Positions 9,695-17,670 of a DNA stretch of 64,000 nt are shown one piece after another (the stretch's first letter is position 1; each line of letters opens with the position of its first letter). The DNA lies in the NCBI GenBank assembly GCA_015059965.1, contig SUZM01000008.1, positions 30,442-94,441 on the forward strand, in the 5' to 3' direction. The position numbers were made by a program, and so were the translations under genes. Source of the DNA: Rikenellaceae bacterium. GTDB lineage: Bacteria; Bacteroidota; Bacteroidia; Bacteroidales; Rikenellaceae. Below the pieces are notes generated by a model, which worked only from the letters and a program-made list of their open reading frames with translations, had not been told where the DNA came from and did no database searches.

Positions 9695-10969
9695 TCATTG
9701 CTCATTCCTATAAGCCTCCTCGCCGCCGACAAGGGTCAGCATCGTGCGGCCGCAAACCCTCCAGCCGGCAAAGGGGGTGGCACGTCCCTTTGAGCGGAAC
9801 TCCGCGGGATCAATCTCATACTCCGCATCGAGATCCATGACCACCAGGTCGGCCGGGGCCCCCTCCTCAAGGGCGGGCTCCAGACCAAACAGTCGGCGCG
9901 GATTGACCGACATGAGCTCCACCAGCTTTTCGAGTGAGAGCACCCCGCGGCGCACCAGATAGGTGTAGAGCAACGGGAAAGCGGTCTCGATACCGACAAT
10001 ACCCATGGCGCTCTTCTCCAGCCCGCGCCCCTTCTCCTCGTCGGTATGGGGGGCATGGTCGGTGGCAATCACCTCCAACGTCCCATCCAACAAACCGTTA
10101 ATCAAGGCCAACTGATCCTCACGACCGCGCAACGGGGGGTTCATCTTGAAACGGCCCTCCTCCCGGAGATCCTCATCCGTGAGCAGCAGATAGTGAGGGG
10201 CAGTCTCTCCACTCACCGGAAGCCCTTTGGCCTTGGCCGCACGGAGCAACTCGACCGACTCGCGGGTCGAGATGTGGCAGATGTGATAGGGGCACCCAAT
10301 CTCCTCCACCAGTCCGAGATCGCGCTCCACCTGGCGCCACTCGCTCTCCGAAGAGATGCCGCGGTGGCCATGCTCGCGACAGTACACTCCATCGTGGATG
10401 TATCCGCCATTGAGCAGCGACTCATCCTCGCAGTGGGCCACAATCTTTCGGCCCGTGGGCTTCACACGCCACATCGCCTCGGCCATCTGTTCACGCGCCT
10501 GCACGCCGCGCCCATCGTCGGAAAAGGCGGCCACATAGGGGGCCAGGGCCTCGAAATCGACCAACTCGCCACGCCCCAGCTGTCCACGGGTGATCGTGCC
10601 ATAGGGCACCACGCGGATGCGGGCCGTGCGGCGTATCGCCTCATATTGCCGATCGAGGTGCTCACGCGAATCGGGCGCGGGGTTGAGGTTGGGCATCGAA
10701 AAGACCGTGGTATAACCGCCACGGGCCGCAGCCAACGTACCCGAGGCGATGGTCTCCTTCTTCTCGAAGCCCGGCTCTCGCAGGTGAACATGCACATCCA
10801 CCAAACCGGGCAGGAGGTATCTGCCGGTGCAATCGACCACCTCGCCGCCCTCAGCCGAAGCCTCGCGGGAGATCGCCTCCACACGGCCGTCACGCACTAC
10901 CACCGTCGCCTCCTCGAAGCGACCTTCGCGGTAAACTTTACCGCCTTTCAAAACCCACACTTTGCTCAT
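9695..10969 (-). CDS. pyrC: Dihydroorotase
   Basis: Cyclises carbamoyl aspartate to dihydroorotate. From the ATG at 10969 the protein has 424 residues. HVHLREPG (60-67) supplies zinc ligands His60 and His62, Asp151 lies in FSDDGRG, further metal ligands are in AHCED (about 179) and CHIST (about 232), and the catalytic Asp304 is in ATDHAPH. This is the class I type, as in Gram-positive bacteria, rather than the short E. coli form. The start is chosen because a rare clear ribosome-binding site AGGAGG (10978-10983) is eight bases before it; an in-frame GTG two codons earlier would be too close. First gene of the pyr operon, directly after an attenuator. The stop codon lies inside an AATGAGC repeat, so the last four residues RNEQ are repeat-encoded. 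Confidence 0.94.
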   Translation of the reverse strand: MSKVWVLKGGKVYREGRFEEATVVVRDGRVEAISREASAEGGEVVDCTGRYLLPGLVDVHVHLREPGFEKKETIASGTLAAARGGYTTVFSMPNLNPAPDSREHLDRQYEAIRRTARIRVVPYGTITRGQLGRGELVDFEALAPYVAAFSDDGRGVQAREQMAEAMWRVKPTGRKIVAHCEDESLLNGGYIHDGVYCREHGHRGISSESEWRQVERDLGLVEEIGCPYHICHISTRESVELLRAAKAKGLPVSGETAPHYLLLTDEDLREEGRFKMNPPLRGREDQLALINGLLDGTLEVIATDHAPHTDEEKGRGLEKSAMGIVGIETAFPLLYTYLVRRGVLSLEKLVELMSVNPRRLFGLEPALEEGAPADLVVMDLDAEYEIDPAEFRSKGRATPFAGWRVCGRTMLTLVGGEEAYRNEQ

Positions 10970-10977
10970 AATCACTC

Positions 10978-10983
10978 CCTCCT
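10978..10983 (-). promoter_or_regulatory. Strong ribosome-binding site of pyrC
   Basis: AGGAGG eight bases before the ATG. Canonical sites are uncommon in this window, and it sits five bases after the terminator U-run, so initiation at pyrC depends only on transcripts that pass the attenuator. Confidence 0.75.
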
Positions 10984-10987
10984 GGAC

Positions 10988-11018
10988 AAAAAAAGGGGCA
11001 ACTGAAAACAGTTACCCC
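10988..11018 (-). terminator. Intrinsic terminator acting as pyr operon attenuator
   Basis: Read on the minus strand: GGGGTAACTG, loop TTTT, CAGTTGCCCC, then seven T. The ten-base stem has one G-U wobble. It lies between the promoter and pyrC, 19 bases before the start codon, so it can only act as a leader terminator. The stop codon of the leader peptide (TAA) is inside its 5' arm, and the U-rich stretch TATTTTTTCTACTGTTTT immediately precedes it. Confidence 0.85.
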
Positions 11019-11122
11019 AAAACAGTAGAAAAAATAGAATTCCCGCAACCCGCCGGCGCCCCGGTCGTGTTTTCCGTCGCCTGTTTCTGCCAAAGATAAC
11101 TACTCGGGAATGGGTGATTCAT
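11012..11122 (-). CDS. Pyr operon leader peptide (36 aa)
   Basis: An open frame of 36 codons from ATG at 11122 to TAA at 11014-11012. It begins about 16 bases after the predicted transcription start and reads MNHPFPSSYLW ... IFSTVLG. The stop codon falls in the ascending arm of the attenuator, so a ribosome translating close behind RNA polymerase would cover the hairpin. In E. coli pyrBI a leader peptide of similar size and a U-rich pause tract couple transcription to UTP supply in this way. That mechanism is inferred here from the arrangement; the peptide itself has no recognisable function. Confidence 0.7.
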   Translation of the reverse strand: MNHPFPSSYLWQKQATENTTGAPAGCGNSIFSTVLG

Positions 11123-11143
11123 ACTCTTTCTCTTTATCGGGGG

Positions 11144-11174
11144 CAAAGGTACAAATGAAAATTCAAAATTCAAA
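11144..11174 (-). promoter_or_regulatory. Promoter of the pyr operon
   Basis: Minus-strand -33 TTTG (11171-11174), 19-base spacer, -7 TACCTTTG (11144-11151). The -33 element is one unit of an AATTC-type tandem repeat (TTTTGAATTTTGAATTTTG). The transcription start is expected near 11138, giving a leader of about 170 bases that carries the leader peptide and attenuator. Confidence 0.8.
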
Positions 11175-11364
11175 ATTCAAAATTCAAAATTTTTCGGCTT
11201 TTCGCATTTGGCTCTCTGCTGTCGGCCATTCGCGATTCACGATGCCCGATTCAGGGGTCCGGATGAAGAGTGAAAAGAACAGAGAAATAGGGAAAGAATA
11301 AGAGAGCGAAGAGTGGATTTTTTGAATTTATCTTTACCTTTGCGGTAGAATAAAACCGAAGTTT

Positions 11365-12168
11365 ATGGTCGAAAAGTTTATCATGGCCGCAGAGACGGCC
11401 CTGCATGTCTGCGATTCGCAGCAGGGAGAGAGGTGTGTCGTGCTGCTGCACGGCTACCTGGAGTCGCTTTTGGTATGGGAGGATTTCGTTCCCTATCTTT
11501 ATAAACAGCATCGGGTGATCACGCTCGACCTGCCGGGCCACGGCATCTCGGAGGTGCAGGGTGAAGTACACAGCATGGAGTACCTGGCCGGGGTGGTGAA
11601 GGGGGCGCTGGATACCCTGGGCGTGGAGCGCTGCACCCTGGTCGGCCACTCGATGGGCGGCTATGTGGCACTGGCCTTTGCCGAGCACTACCCCGAACGA
11701 CTGGAGGGGCTTGTGCTGCTGAGCTCTACCCCCAATGCCGACACCCCCGAGAAGGCCGAGAACCGCCGGCGCGAGATCGCCCTGGTCAAGGCCGGCAAGA
11801 AGGAGCAACTGGCCCATGTGGCCCCCGCCGCGGGCTTTGCCGAGGAGAACCGCTCGCGCCTGAAGGATGCCATTGAGGATCTTGTCGAGCAGGTCTTCCT
11901 GACCGAGGAGGAGGGGATTGTGGCGCTGCTGGGCGGCATGATCGAGCGCCCGGATCGCAACGAGATGTTGCGCAACTGCCCGGTGCGCCAACTCTTCATC
12001 CTGGGCCGCAAGGATGGCTACATCCCTTTGGAGGCGGCAGAGAAGCTGGTCGCCAATCACCCGCAGGCCGAAGTGGTCTGGCTCGACCATTCGGGCCACA
12101 TGGGTTTCCTCGAGGAGCCCGAGAGGTGCTCGGCCGCCCTGCTGGAGTTCATGGCCGCCGCCCGCTGA
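11365..12168 (+). CDS. Alpha/beta-fold hydrolase
   Basis: A 267-residue soluble hydrolase. The nucleophile elbow GHSMGG places the catalytic serine at Ser96; the oxyanion-hole segment LLHGYLES is at 27-34; the catalytic acid is likely in GRKDGY near 213, and the histidine is His245 in HSGHMGF. No signal peptide, so cytoplasmic. The family includes esterases, lipases, dehalogenases and MenH-like enzymes; the substrate cannot be read from the sequence. A TACCTTTG -7 element at 11335-11342 lies just upstream without a good -33 partner. It is divergent from the pyr operon, and dapF follows after 130 bases. Confidence 0.88.
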   Translation: MVEKFIMAAETALHVCDSQQGERCVVLLHGYLESLLVWEDFVPYLYKQHRVITLDLPGHGISEVQGEVHSMEYLAGVVKGALDTLGVERCTLVGHSMGGYVALAFAEHYPERLEGLVLLSSTPNADTPEKAENRRREIALVKAGKKEQLAHVAPAAGFAEENRSRLKDAIEDLVEQVFLTEEEGIVALLGGMIERPDRNEMLRNCPVRQLFILGRKDGYIPLEAAEKLVANHPQAEVVWLDHSGHMGFLEEPERCSAALLEFMAAAR

Positions 12169-12299
12169 AGCTTGCCCGAAGGGAGGGGTTACCGACTTCC
12201 ACGGCAGAAATGAGGCGGAAAATGTAGCTTTTTCGGAAGAGAAATTTGCAAAAGCGCGCGATTCTTCCTATTTTTGACCATTCATTACCTTTGCAGACC

Positions 12300-13253
12300 G
12301 TGCATAATGCAATTCCATATCTCATCTGCCACGGATCAGGCAACCGCTTTGTGATGGTGGATGCCATAGCCGCGGACGAGGCGATGGTCGGGATCGACCT
12401 CGCAGCCTTTTCGCGTGCAGCCTGCCAAGCGTTTTGGCCCACTCCGCTGGATGGGCTCCTGCTGGCTGTGCGCCGGGGCGAAGGCTTTGCCATGCGGATG
12501 TTCAACACCGACGGCTCCGAGGCCGAGATGTGCGGCAACGGTATCCGTTGCGTGGCCCGCTTAGTGCGCGAGCGCTACCTTCAAACGGACACGTTCATCC
12601 TCCATTCGGGCGGAAAAGAGTATCCCATCACCCATAAAGCATACCCCGGGATCAATCCCGAAACCTTTGGCGTGGAGATTGCCATCCGTCTGGCGGCCGA
12701 CGACTTTCCTAAGGGGGGAGAACGATTCCTGGAGCAGCCGATCCCGGAGCTCCACCCCACGCTCCGCTTCAGCTACCTGAACCTCGGGAATCCCCACCTG
12801 GTGGCTCAAGTCCAAGAGGTGGATTTCGCTCTGCTCACCCAACTCGGAGAGCGCATCAAGGAGCTCGGAGAGTGGTTTCCGCGCGGCATGAACCTCAGCT
12901 TCCTGCAGGTTCAAAACCCGGAACGCCTCTTCGTAGCGACCTACGAACGGGGCGTGGGACTCACCAACTCCTGCGGCACCGCCATGACCGCCTCCACCAC
13001 CGTTGCCGTCCTGCTGGGCTTAGCTCCTGCCGGGCGCGAGATCGAGGTACACAACCGCGGGGGCATGGTCCGTTGCAGCTGCCGCATCGAGGGGGAGAAG
13101 ATCGCCACCTGCCTGGTGGGCAATGCCACCTACGAGGCCGGGGGTGAGCTGCATTGGGACGGCTGCCGCATAACCCGCCTGAGCGAAGAGCCCTTCACCC
13201 GGGAGCAAGAGCTCTACAACCGCTTTTTGGCCTCGCTGCAAAGAGAGCCGTAG
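12300..13253 (+). CDS. dapF: Diaminopimelate epimerase
   Basis: Converts LL- to meso-diaminopimelate for lysine and peptidoglycan. The two catalytic cysteines are Cys78 in EMCGNGIRC and Cys225 in NSCGTAMT; GNPH (163-166) and ERGVG (216-220) are also family hallmarks. The second motif deviates from the usual ACGTG, with Ala-Met following CGT. I start it at GTG 12300 because homology begins four residues later (IPYLICHGSGN against the usual MHGLGND); the frame is open upstream to a TTG at 12246 but nothing conserved lies there. TACCTTTG at 12286-12293 would place transcription start almost on the GTG. tamL follows after 62 bases. Confidence 0.9.
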   Translation: MHNAIPYLICHGSGNRFVMVDAIAADEAMVGIDLAAFSRAACQAFWPTPLDGLLLAVRRGEGFAMRMFNTDGSEAEMCGNGIRCVARLVRERYLQTDTFILHSGGKEYPITHKAYPGINPETFGVEIAIRLAADDFPKGGERFLEQPIPELHPTLRFSYLNLGNPHLVAQVQEVDFALLTQLGERIKELGEWFPRGMNLSFLQVQNPERLFVATYERGVGLTNSCGTAMTASTTVAVLLGLAPAGREIEVHNRGGMVRCSCRIEGEKIATCLVGNATYEAGGELHWDGCRITRLSEEPFTREQELYNRFLASLQREP

Positions 13254-13315
13254 CCACCCAAGAGAGTGGGACGAAATCGAAAAACCGAACGATCACCGAA
13301 AAACAAAGACGAGGA

Positions 13316-15694
13316 ATGAAACATTGGCGTCAGATAGTACTCTTCTGCCTCGCAAGTCTGCTGCTTGCGTCGTGTAACGTGACGCGCAAATTCCAACAGG
13401 GAGAGTACCTCGTCCAGAAGGTTACGATCGACACCGACAAGCAGGTGCCGCGCAAGGAGCGCATCAACGCCGACGAGCTGAAGAACTACCTGCGCCAGCA
13501 GCCCAACAAGCGCCTCTTCGGCACCAACCTGCCGATCTGGATCTACAACCAGGCCAACCCCGAGAAGGAGAACTGGTGGAACAACCTCAAACGCCGATGG
13601 GGCAAGGCCCCCGTGATCCTGGACACGACCCTGATGGAGCGCTCGGCGATCAACTTCAAGAACTACATGGATTCGCGCGGTTTTTTCTCCTCGAAAGTCA
13701 ATTACGAGATCGACACCACGCGCCACGCACACCGCGCCTACATCACCTTCCACACCCACCAGGGGCACCCCTACCGCATCACGAGCTTCGGCTACGAATT
13801 TCGCGACCACTCGCTCGCTCCGCTGATCCTCAAAGATACGGCCAACTGTCTGATCCGGGTGGGTGAGATCTACGACCTGGCCACCCTCAGCGCTGAACGC
13901 GAACGCATCACCAAGATGCTCAACAGCAAGGGCTACTACGACTTTTCGGTGGACAACATCGAGTATATTGCCGACACGCTGCAGGCCCCCTACAGCGTGG
14001 GGCTGCGCCTGGTGGTCAAGCAACACATCTCGGGCTACAACGGCCGCGGCGAGGCGATCATGTCCGACAACCCCCTCTACCGCATCGACCGCATCAACGT
14101 CTTTCTCCAGTACGACCCTACGAAGCTCGACAGCACGCTCCTCACACGCCTTGACACCACGCACTTCCGCGGGCTGGAGATCATCTACGAAGGCAAGCCC
14201 AACATCCGACCCAAGGTGATCCGCCAACTGATCCCCATTCGCCAGGGGACAATCTACGATGCCGATCGCATCACCACCACCTACGACCGTTTGATCTCCA
14301 CGGGCTACTTCAAGAGTGCCCGTATCGCCTTCATCGAGCGGCCCGAGCGCTCCACGATCCTCGATACGATGACCATCAGCCGCGGCCAGGGGCTGCCCGA
14401 CACCACGCTGGTGCGACGGGTCGAGGTGGGCTATTTGGGTTGCAACATCCTCTGTACCCCCTCGCCCAAGCAGAGCTACAAAATCGAGCTTGAGGGTAGC
14501 GTCACCTCCAGCTTCTGGGGGCTGAAGGCCGCCGTGGGCTACCAGAATCGCAACATCTTCCGCGGCATTGAGGCCCTCGACCTGGACTTCACAATGGGCT
14601 ACGAATATATGCGTGCCCCCGATGCCAAGAAACGAAACGCCATGGAGTTCGGATTCGCCGGAGGCCTCTCCTTCCCGCGCTTCCTGCTCCCCTTCTCCTC
14701 CTACAAATTCCAGCGGCTGACCAACCCCCGCACCAAGATCTCGCTCTCGATCAACTTCCAGGATCGCCCCTACTACCGACGCACCCTCTCCAACGCCTCC
14801 TGGGGCTATTCGTGGAGCTCGCGCAACCACTCCAGCTTCTCGATCCGCCCGGCCGACATCACCGTGGTGGATATGGGATTCATGGACGAAGAGTTCTACA
14901 ACTCGCTCCAAAACCGCTACCTGCAAAACAGCTACAGCTCGCAATTGATCTCGGCCCTCAACTTCGGCTACGTCTACAACAGCCAGCACCGCAATCTGAT
15001 GGGCAATGCCACCGTGGTGCGCATCAACGCCGAGATCGCCGGCAACCTGCTCGACGGTCTGAGCCACCTCTTCGGCTCCCCGGCCGAGGGGAAGGAGTAC
15101 TACGAGCTCTTCGGCATCCGCTACTCGCAATACTTCCGCTTCGATACGAGCGTGAGCCGCAAGATCATGCTGGGCGAGAAGACCGCCCTGGCCGGCCGCA
15201 TCTACGCCGGTCTGGGTATCGCCTACGGCAATGCCGAGGCACTGCCCATGGACCGACTCTTCTATGTGGGAGGCAGCAACTCGATGCGCGGCTGGACCCC
15301 CCGCACCCTCGGCCCGGGTACCACGCCCACACCCGAAAATATGCTCTACCCCACACAGCTGGGCGACATGCGCCTGGAGGCCAACCTCGAGTTCCGCTTC
15401 CCGATCTGGGGCATCTTCCACGGCGCCACCTTCCTCGATGCTGGCAATATCTGGTTCCTGCGACAAAACGATGCCGAATACTCCCCCGATGCGGTCTTCC
15501 ACCTCAAAGATTTCTATAAGGGGTTGGGATTCAACACCGGTATCGGCCTACGCCTCGATATCAAATTCGCCATTCTGCGCCTGGACTGGGGCATCCAGCT
15601 CCACAACCCCAACAACCCCGCCGGCGAACGGTGGATCCACGACTTCAAGTGGAAGAACACGGCCTTGAACTTCGGCGTGGGATACCCGTTCTAA
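13316..15694 (+). CDS. tamL: Lipidated Omp85-family protein (TamL-like)
   Basis: A 792-residue outer-membrane protein. The start ATG at 13316 opens a lipoprotein signal with lipobox LLASC (Cys20). The middle part contains POTRA-like repeats (about 25-400), and the C-terminal half is a 16-strand-barrel type domain (about 430-792) with the Omp85 loop pattern GGSNSMRGW and a terminal phenylalanine (VGYPF). Lipidated TamA relatives are characteristic of Bacteroidota and are called TamL; they are thought to work with TamB in envelope assembly, but no tamB is in the window. The frame is open upstream into dapF, yet the lipoprotein signal decides the start. The downstream gap is filled by repeats. 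Confidence 0.85.
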   Translation: MKHWRQIVLFCLASLLLASCNVTRKFQQGEYLVQKVTIDTDKQVPRKERINADELKNYLRQQPNKRLFGTNLPIWIYNQANPEKENWWNNLKRRWGKAPVILDTTLMERSAINFKNYMDSRGFFSSKVNYEIDTTRHAHRAYITFHTHQGHPYRITSFGYEFRDHSLAPLILKDTANCLIRVGEIYDLATLSAERERITKMLNSKGYYDFSVDNIEYIADTLQAPYSVGLRLVVKQHISGYNGRGEAIMSDNPLYRIDRINVFLQYDPTKLDSTLLTRLDTTHFRGLEIIYEGKPNIRPKVIRQLIPIRQGTIYDADRITTTYDRLISTGYFKSARIAFIERPERSTILDTMTISRGQGLPDTTLVRRVEVGYLGCNILCTPSPKQSYKIELEGSVTSSFWGLKAAVGYQNRNIFRGIEALDLDFTMGYEYMRAPDAKKRNAMEFGFAGGLSFPRFLLPFSSYKFQRLTNPRTKISLSINFQDRPYYRRTLSNASWGYSWSSRNHSSFSIRPADITVVDMGFMDEEFYNSLQNRYLQNSYSSQLISALNFGYVYNSQHRNLMGNATVVRINAEIAGNLLDGLSHLFGSPAEGKEYYELFGIRYSQYFRFDTSVSRKIMLGEKTALAGRIYAGLGIAYGNAEALPMDRLFYVGGSNSMRGWTPRTLGPGTTPTPENMLYPTQLGDMRLEANLEFRFPIWGIFHGATFLDAGNIWFLRQNDAEYSPDAVFHLKDFYKGLGFNTGIGLRLDIKFAILRLDWGIQLHNPNNPAGERWIHDFKWKNTALNFGVGYPF

Positions 15695-15814
15695 GGAGTG
15701 GAGGCGGTCGGAGGAAAATTCAAAATTATTTTCCTTGTCGCTGGGAATATTTATTTCCAGAGGATATCACCAGAGAATATTTCGCTGCGCAAGCCAATTG
15801 CTCATTACTCACCT

Positions 15815-15929
15815 CGTCATCCCGAGGAGCCGCAGGCGACGTGGGGATCTTTTTATGGGCGAAATATCCCACATGATAAGTCGCTGATAAAAAGATGGCC
15901 ACGTCGGGCAAGCCCTCCTCGCCATGACG
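15815..15929. repeat. Long palindromic direct repeat, copy A
   Basis: A 115-base element from CGTCATCCCGAGGAG to CTCCTCGCCATGACG. Nested complementary pairs run inward: CGTCAT/ATGACG, GAGGAG/CTCCTC, GACGTGG/CCACGTC, ATCTTTTTAT/ATAAAAAGAT, CGA/TCG, TATC/GATA, with a short loop CCCACAT. The second copy lies about 200 bases downstream. Confidence 0.8.
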
Positions 15930-16021
15930 CGGGGACAGCAGGGGACGGTAGGAGCAATTCCTCATTGCTCATTCCTCATTGCTCATTGCTCATTCCTCAT
16001 TGCTCACCGCTCACGCCCCCT

Positions 16022-16141
16022 CGTCATCCCGAGGAGCCGCAGGCGACGTGGGGATCTTTTTATGGGCGAAATATCCCACAGATAAGTCGCAGATAAAAAG
16101 ATGGCCACGTCGGTTGCTTAAGCAACCTCCTCGCCATGACG
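16022..16141. repeat. Long palindromic direct repeat, copy B
   Basis: 120 bases, nearly identical to the copy at 15815-15929 and in the same orientation. It differs mainly by GGTTGCTTAAGCAACC, a self-complementary segment, replacing GGGCAAGCC in the right arm. A half site (CCTCCTCGCCATGACGC) occurs at about 41159-41175. Confidence 0.8.
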
Positions 16142-16253
16142 CTTGATGCAATAAGAAACGTGCAATCTCCCCTAAGACCCTTAATTGTGAATTGTGAATC
16201 GTCCTCTGTTCCCTCAGCGCCCTCAGTTTTCCAGACTTTCACCAGCACCCCAC

Positions 16254-16552
16254 ATTTTTGATTTTACGGCGCGTTGCCGTTGGCAACTTTTTGCGCCGTT
16301 TCTACTCTGGCGCCTCGGCAAAGCGACCCCCAAGGGGATAACCTAAAAAAAGATTGGCCTTGCAAGTAAATTTGCAGGCCCAATCTTCTTTTTTGGTTAG
16401 GCTTTCAGCCTTACGCTTTGCGCTCGGCTGGGGACGCAGTTAGAGGAGCAGATTTTGTGCCAACGAAGATTGGGCCGGATGGGCTGTACTTAGCGTACTG
16501 CCCATTCGGCCCAAGCAAGGCGGTGCAAAATGTGCCCTATAAAATCAAAAAT
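16254..16552. repeat. Stop-codon-anchored long hairpin, copy 3 (3' of ompH)
   Basis: 299 bases with terminal inverted repeats ATTTTTGATTTTA (16254-16266) and TAAAATCAAAAAT (16540-16552). Inside are two strong hairpins: one with arms AGATTGG/CCAATCT around TTGCAAGTAAATTTGCA, and one with arms GGGCCGGATGGGC/GCCCATTCGGCCC and tip GTACTTAGCGTAC. Bases 16377-16388 and 16465-16476 are perfectly complementary, so an alternative pairing is possible. The right end is the stop codon of the OmpH gene. Confidence 0.85.
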
Positions 16553-17055
16553 TACAGCCCGAGCTGCACCTTCACAGCATCCAAAATATCAGGCATCTGT
16601 GCCGGATCGAAGTAGATGAGCGAGGCGGTCTCGAAGATGGCGGTGTAACCACCGGCCTGAGCTACGGCATTGATGGCAGCAACAGCCTTCTCCTGCACGG
16701 GGCGCATGAGCTCAGCCTGCTTCATCTGGATCTCCTGCTGAGCCGAACGCTGGTACTCCTCCATACGGGCCGAGAGATCCTGAATCTCCTTATACTTGAG
16801 CTGTTTCATCGACTCGGTCATCGTGGCCTCATTCTTCTGCAACTCGGCAACCATGGTGTTGATCTCCACCTGCATGGTCTCATAGGTGTCGCTCAAGTCC
16901 TTGACAAAGGCCTCGATGTTGGTCTGTGCCTCCTTGGCCTCGGGCATGGCGGCGATAACGGCTCCGGTGTCGATGCGACCGAATTTCTGTGCGAAGAGCG
17001 ACTCGGCGCCCAGCAGCATAGCGACCGCAAGGGTCAGTTTCAATAAGTTTTTCAT
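16552..17055 (-). CDS. OmpH/Skp-family periplasmic chaperone
   Basis: A 167-residue protein with a signal peptide (MKNLLKLTLAVAMLLGAESLFAQ, cleavage about residue 22-23) and the OmpH/Skp pattern: a short beta strand KFGRIDTGAVIAAMPEAKEA, a long charged helical hairpin rich in Gln, Glu and Met (about 45-125), and a closing beta segment YFDPAQMPDILDAVKVQLGL. Skp-like chaperones escort unfolded outer-membrane proteins to the BAM complex. It is the second of two tandem ompH genes behind bamA, 34 bases after the other, and likely in one operon with uppS and bamA. The exact partner specificity is unknown. Confidence 0.88.
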   Translation of the reverse strand: MKNLLKLTLAVAMLLGAESLFAQKFGRIDTGAVIAAMPEAKEAQTNIEAFVKDLSDTYETMQVEINTMVAELQKNEATMTESMKQLKYKEIQDLSARMEEYQRSAQQEIQMKQAELMRPVQEKAVAAINAVAQAGGYTAIFETASLIYFDPAQMPDILDAVKVQLGL

Positions 17056-17089
17056 TTTGTGTATAGGTTAATTTTGTGTTGTTGCGCAA

Positions 17090-17593
17090 TTATTTCAGGC
17101 GGTCGATCACGGCCTGGGTCTTGTCCACCTGCTCGGAACGGTAGATCAGCGTGGGGTTCGAGGCCGAGTCGATCACCAGGTCAAAGCCCTGCTCGCGGGC
17201 ATAGCTCTCAATGGCCGAGAAGACACGCTTCTGAATGGGTTGGATCAGCTCCACACGGCGCTGCATGAGCGTTCCCTCGTTGCCAAAGATTGACTCCTGA
17301 TAGGCGATGGCCTCCTGCTCGCGCTTGAGGATCTCGTTCTCCTGAGCCTGCTGCTGGGTGAGGGTCATCGAGCTCTTGACACGCATATAGCGGTTGTAGA
17401 GGCTCTCAATCTCGGCAAACTTCTCATCCACCTTTTTCTGCTCGCTACGGGCCAGTTCATCGAGGGTGGCAAGGGCTGCCGTATAGTCGCTCTGCGACTT
17501 GAAGATCTTCTCACTGTCTACCACCATGTAGTTTTGGGCGTATGCGGCCAAGCTCATCACAGCCACCACGCAAGTCAAAAATAACTTTCTCAT
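17090..17593 (-). CDS. OmpH/Skp-family periplasmic chaperone
   Basis: 167 residues with signal peptide (cleavage after AYA at about 19), the opening strand YMVVDSEKIFKSQSDY, a long amphipathic helical region (45-130) and the ending DLVIDSASNPTLIYRS ... VIDRLK. It has the same length and layout as the following gene but low sequence identity, so the pair looks like an old duplication in which the two copies may have divided clients. It lies 77 bases after bamA on the same strand. Same-operon placement with bamA is typical of skp. Confidence is high for family, moderate for function. Confidence 0.88.
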   Translation of the reverse strand: MRKLFLTCVVAVMSLAAYAQNYMVVDSEKIFKSQSDYTAALATLDELARSEQKKVDEKFAEIESLYNRYMRVKSSMTLTQQQAQENEILKREQEAIAYQESIFGNEGTLMQRRVELIQPIQKRVFSAIESYAREQGFDLVIDSASNPTLIYRSEQVDKTQAVIDRLK

Positions 17594-17670
17594 TGTCTCT
17601 GTCTGTTACGCGTTATCTATATAAATAACGGTATTGCTTCAAATTTGTTGCCAAGGCACAAAAATCTCCG

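Larger units (their letters stand above)
15695..16253. other. Repeat-filled intergenic region after tamL
   Basis: No gene is supported here. The stretch holds an AAAATTCAAAATTATTTTCC segment, an imperfect AATATT palindrome (about 15747-15783), two palindromic direct repeats listed separately, and CATTGCTCATT units (about 15958-16010). It ends in CTTTCACCAGCACCCCAC, which recurs before the nested copy at 36.1 kb. Confidence 0.7.

Noticed and set aside
10988..11140. PyrR-type attenuation of the pyr operon
   Set aside because: I see no antiterminator/anti-antiterminator set with the PyrR loop and no pyrR gene in the operon; the peptide-coupled model explains more of the sequence.
13214..15502. 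A 762-codon open frame on the minus strand opposite tamL
   Set aside because: It mirrors the codon periodicity of tamL, has no recognisable domain or signal peptide, and tamL has full Omp85 features.
15695..16551. tRNA or other RNA genes in the large gap
   Set aside because: The palindromes do not fold into a cloverleaf with T-loop and anticodon features; they are repeat copies.
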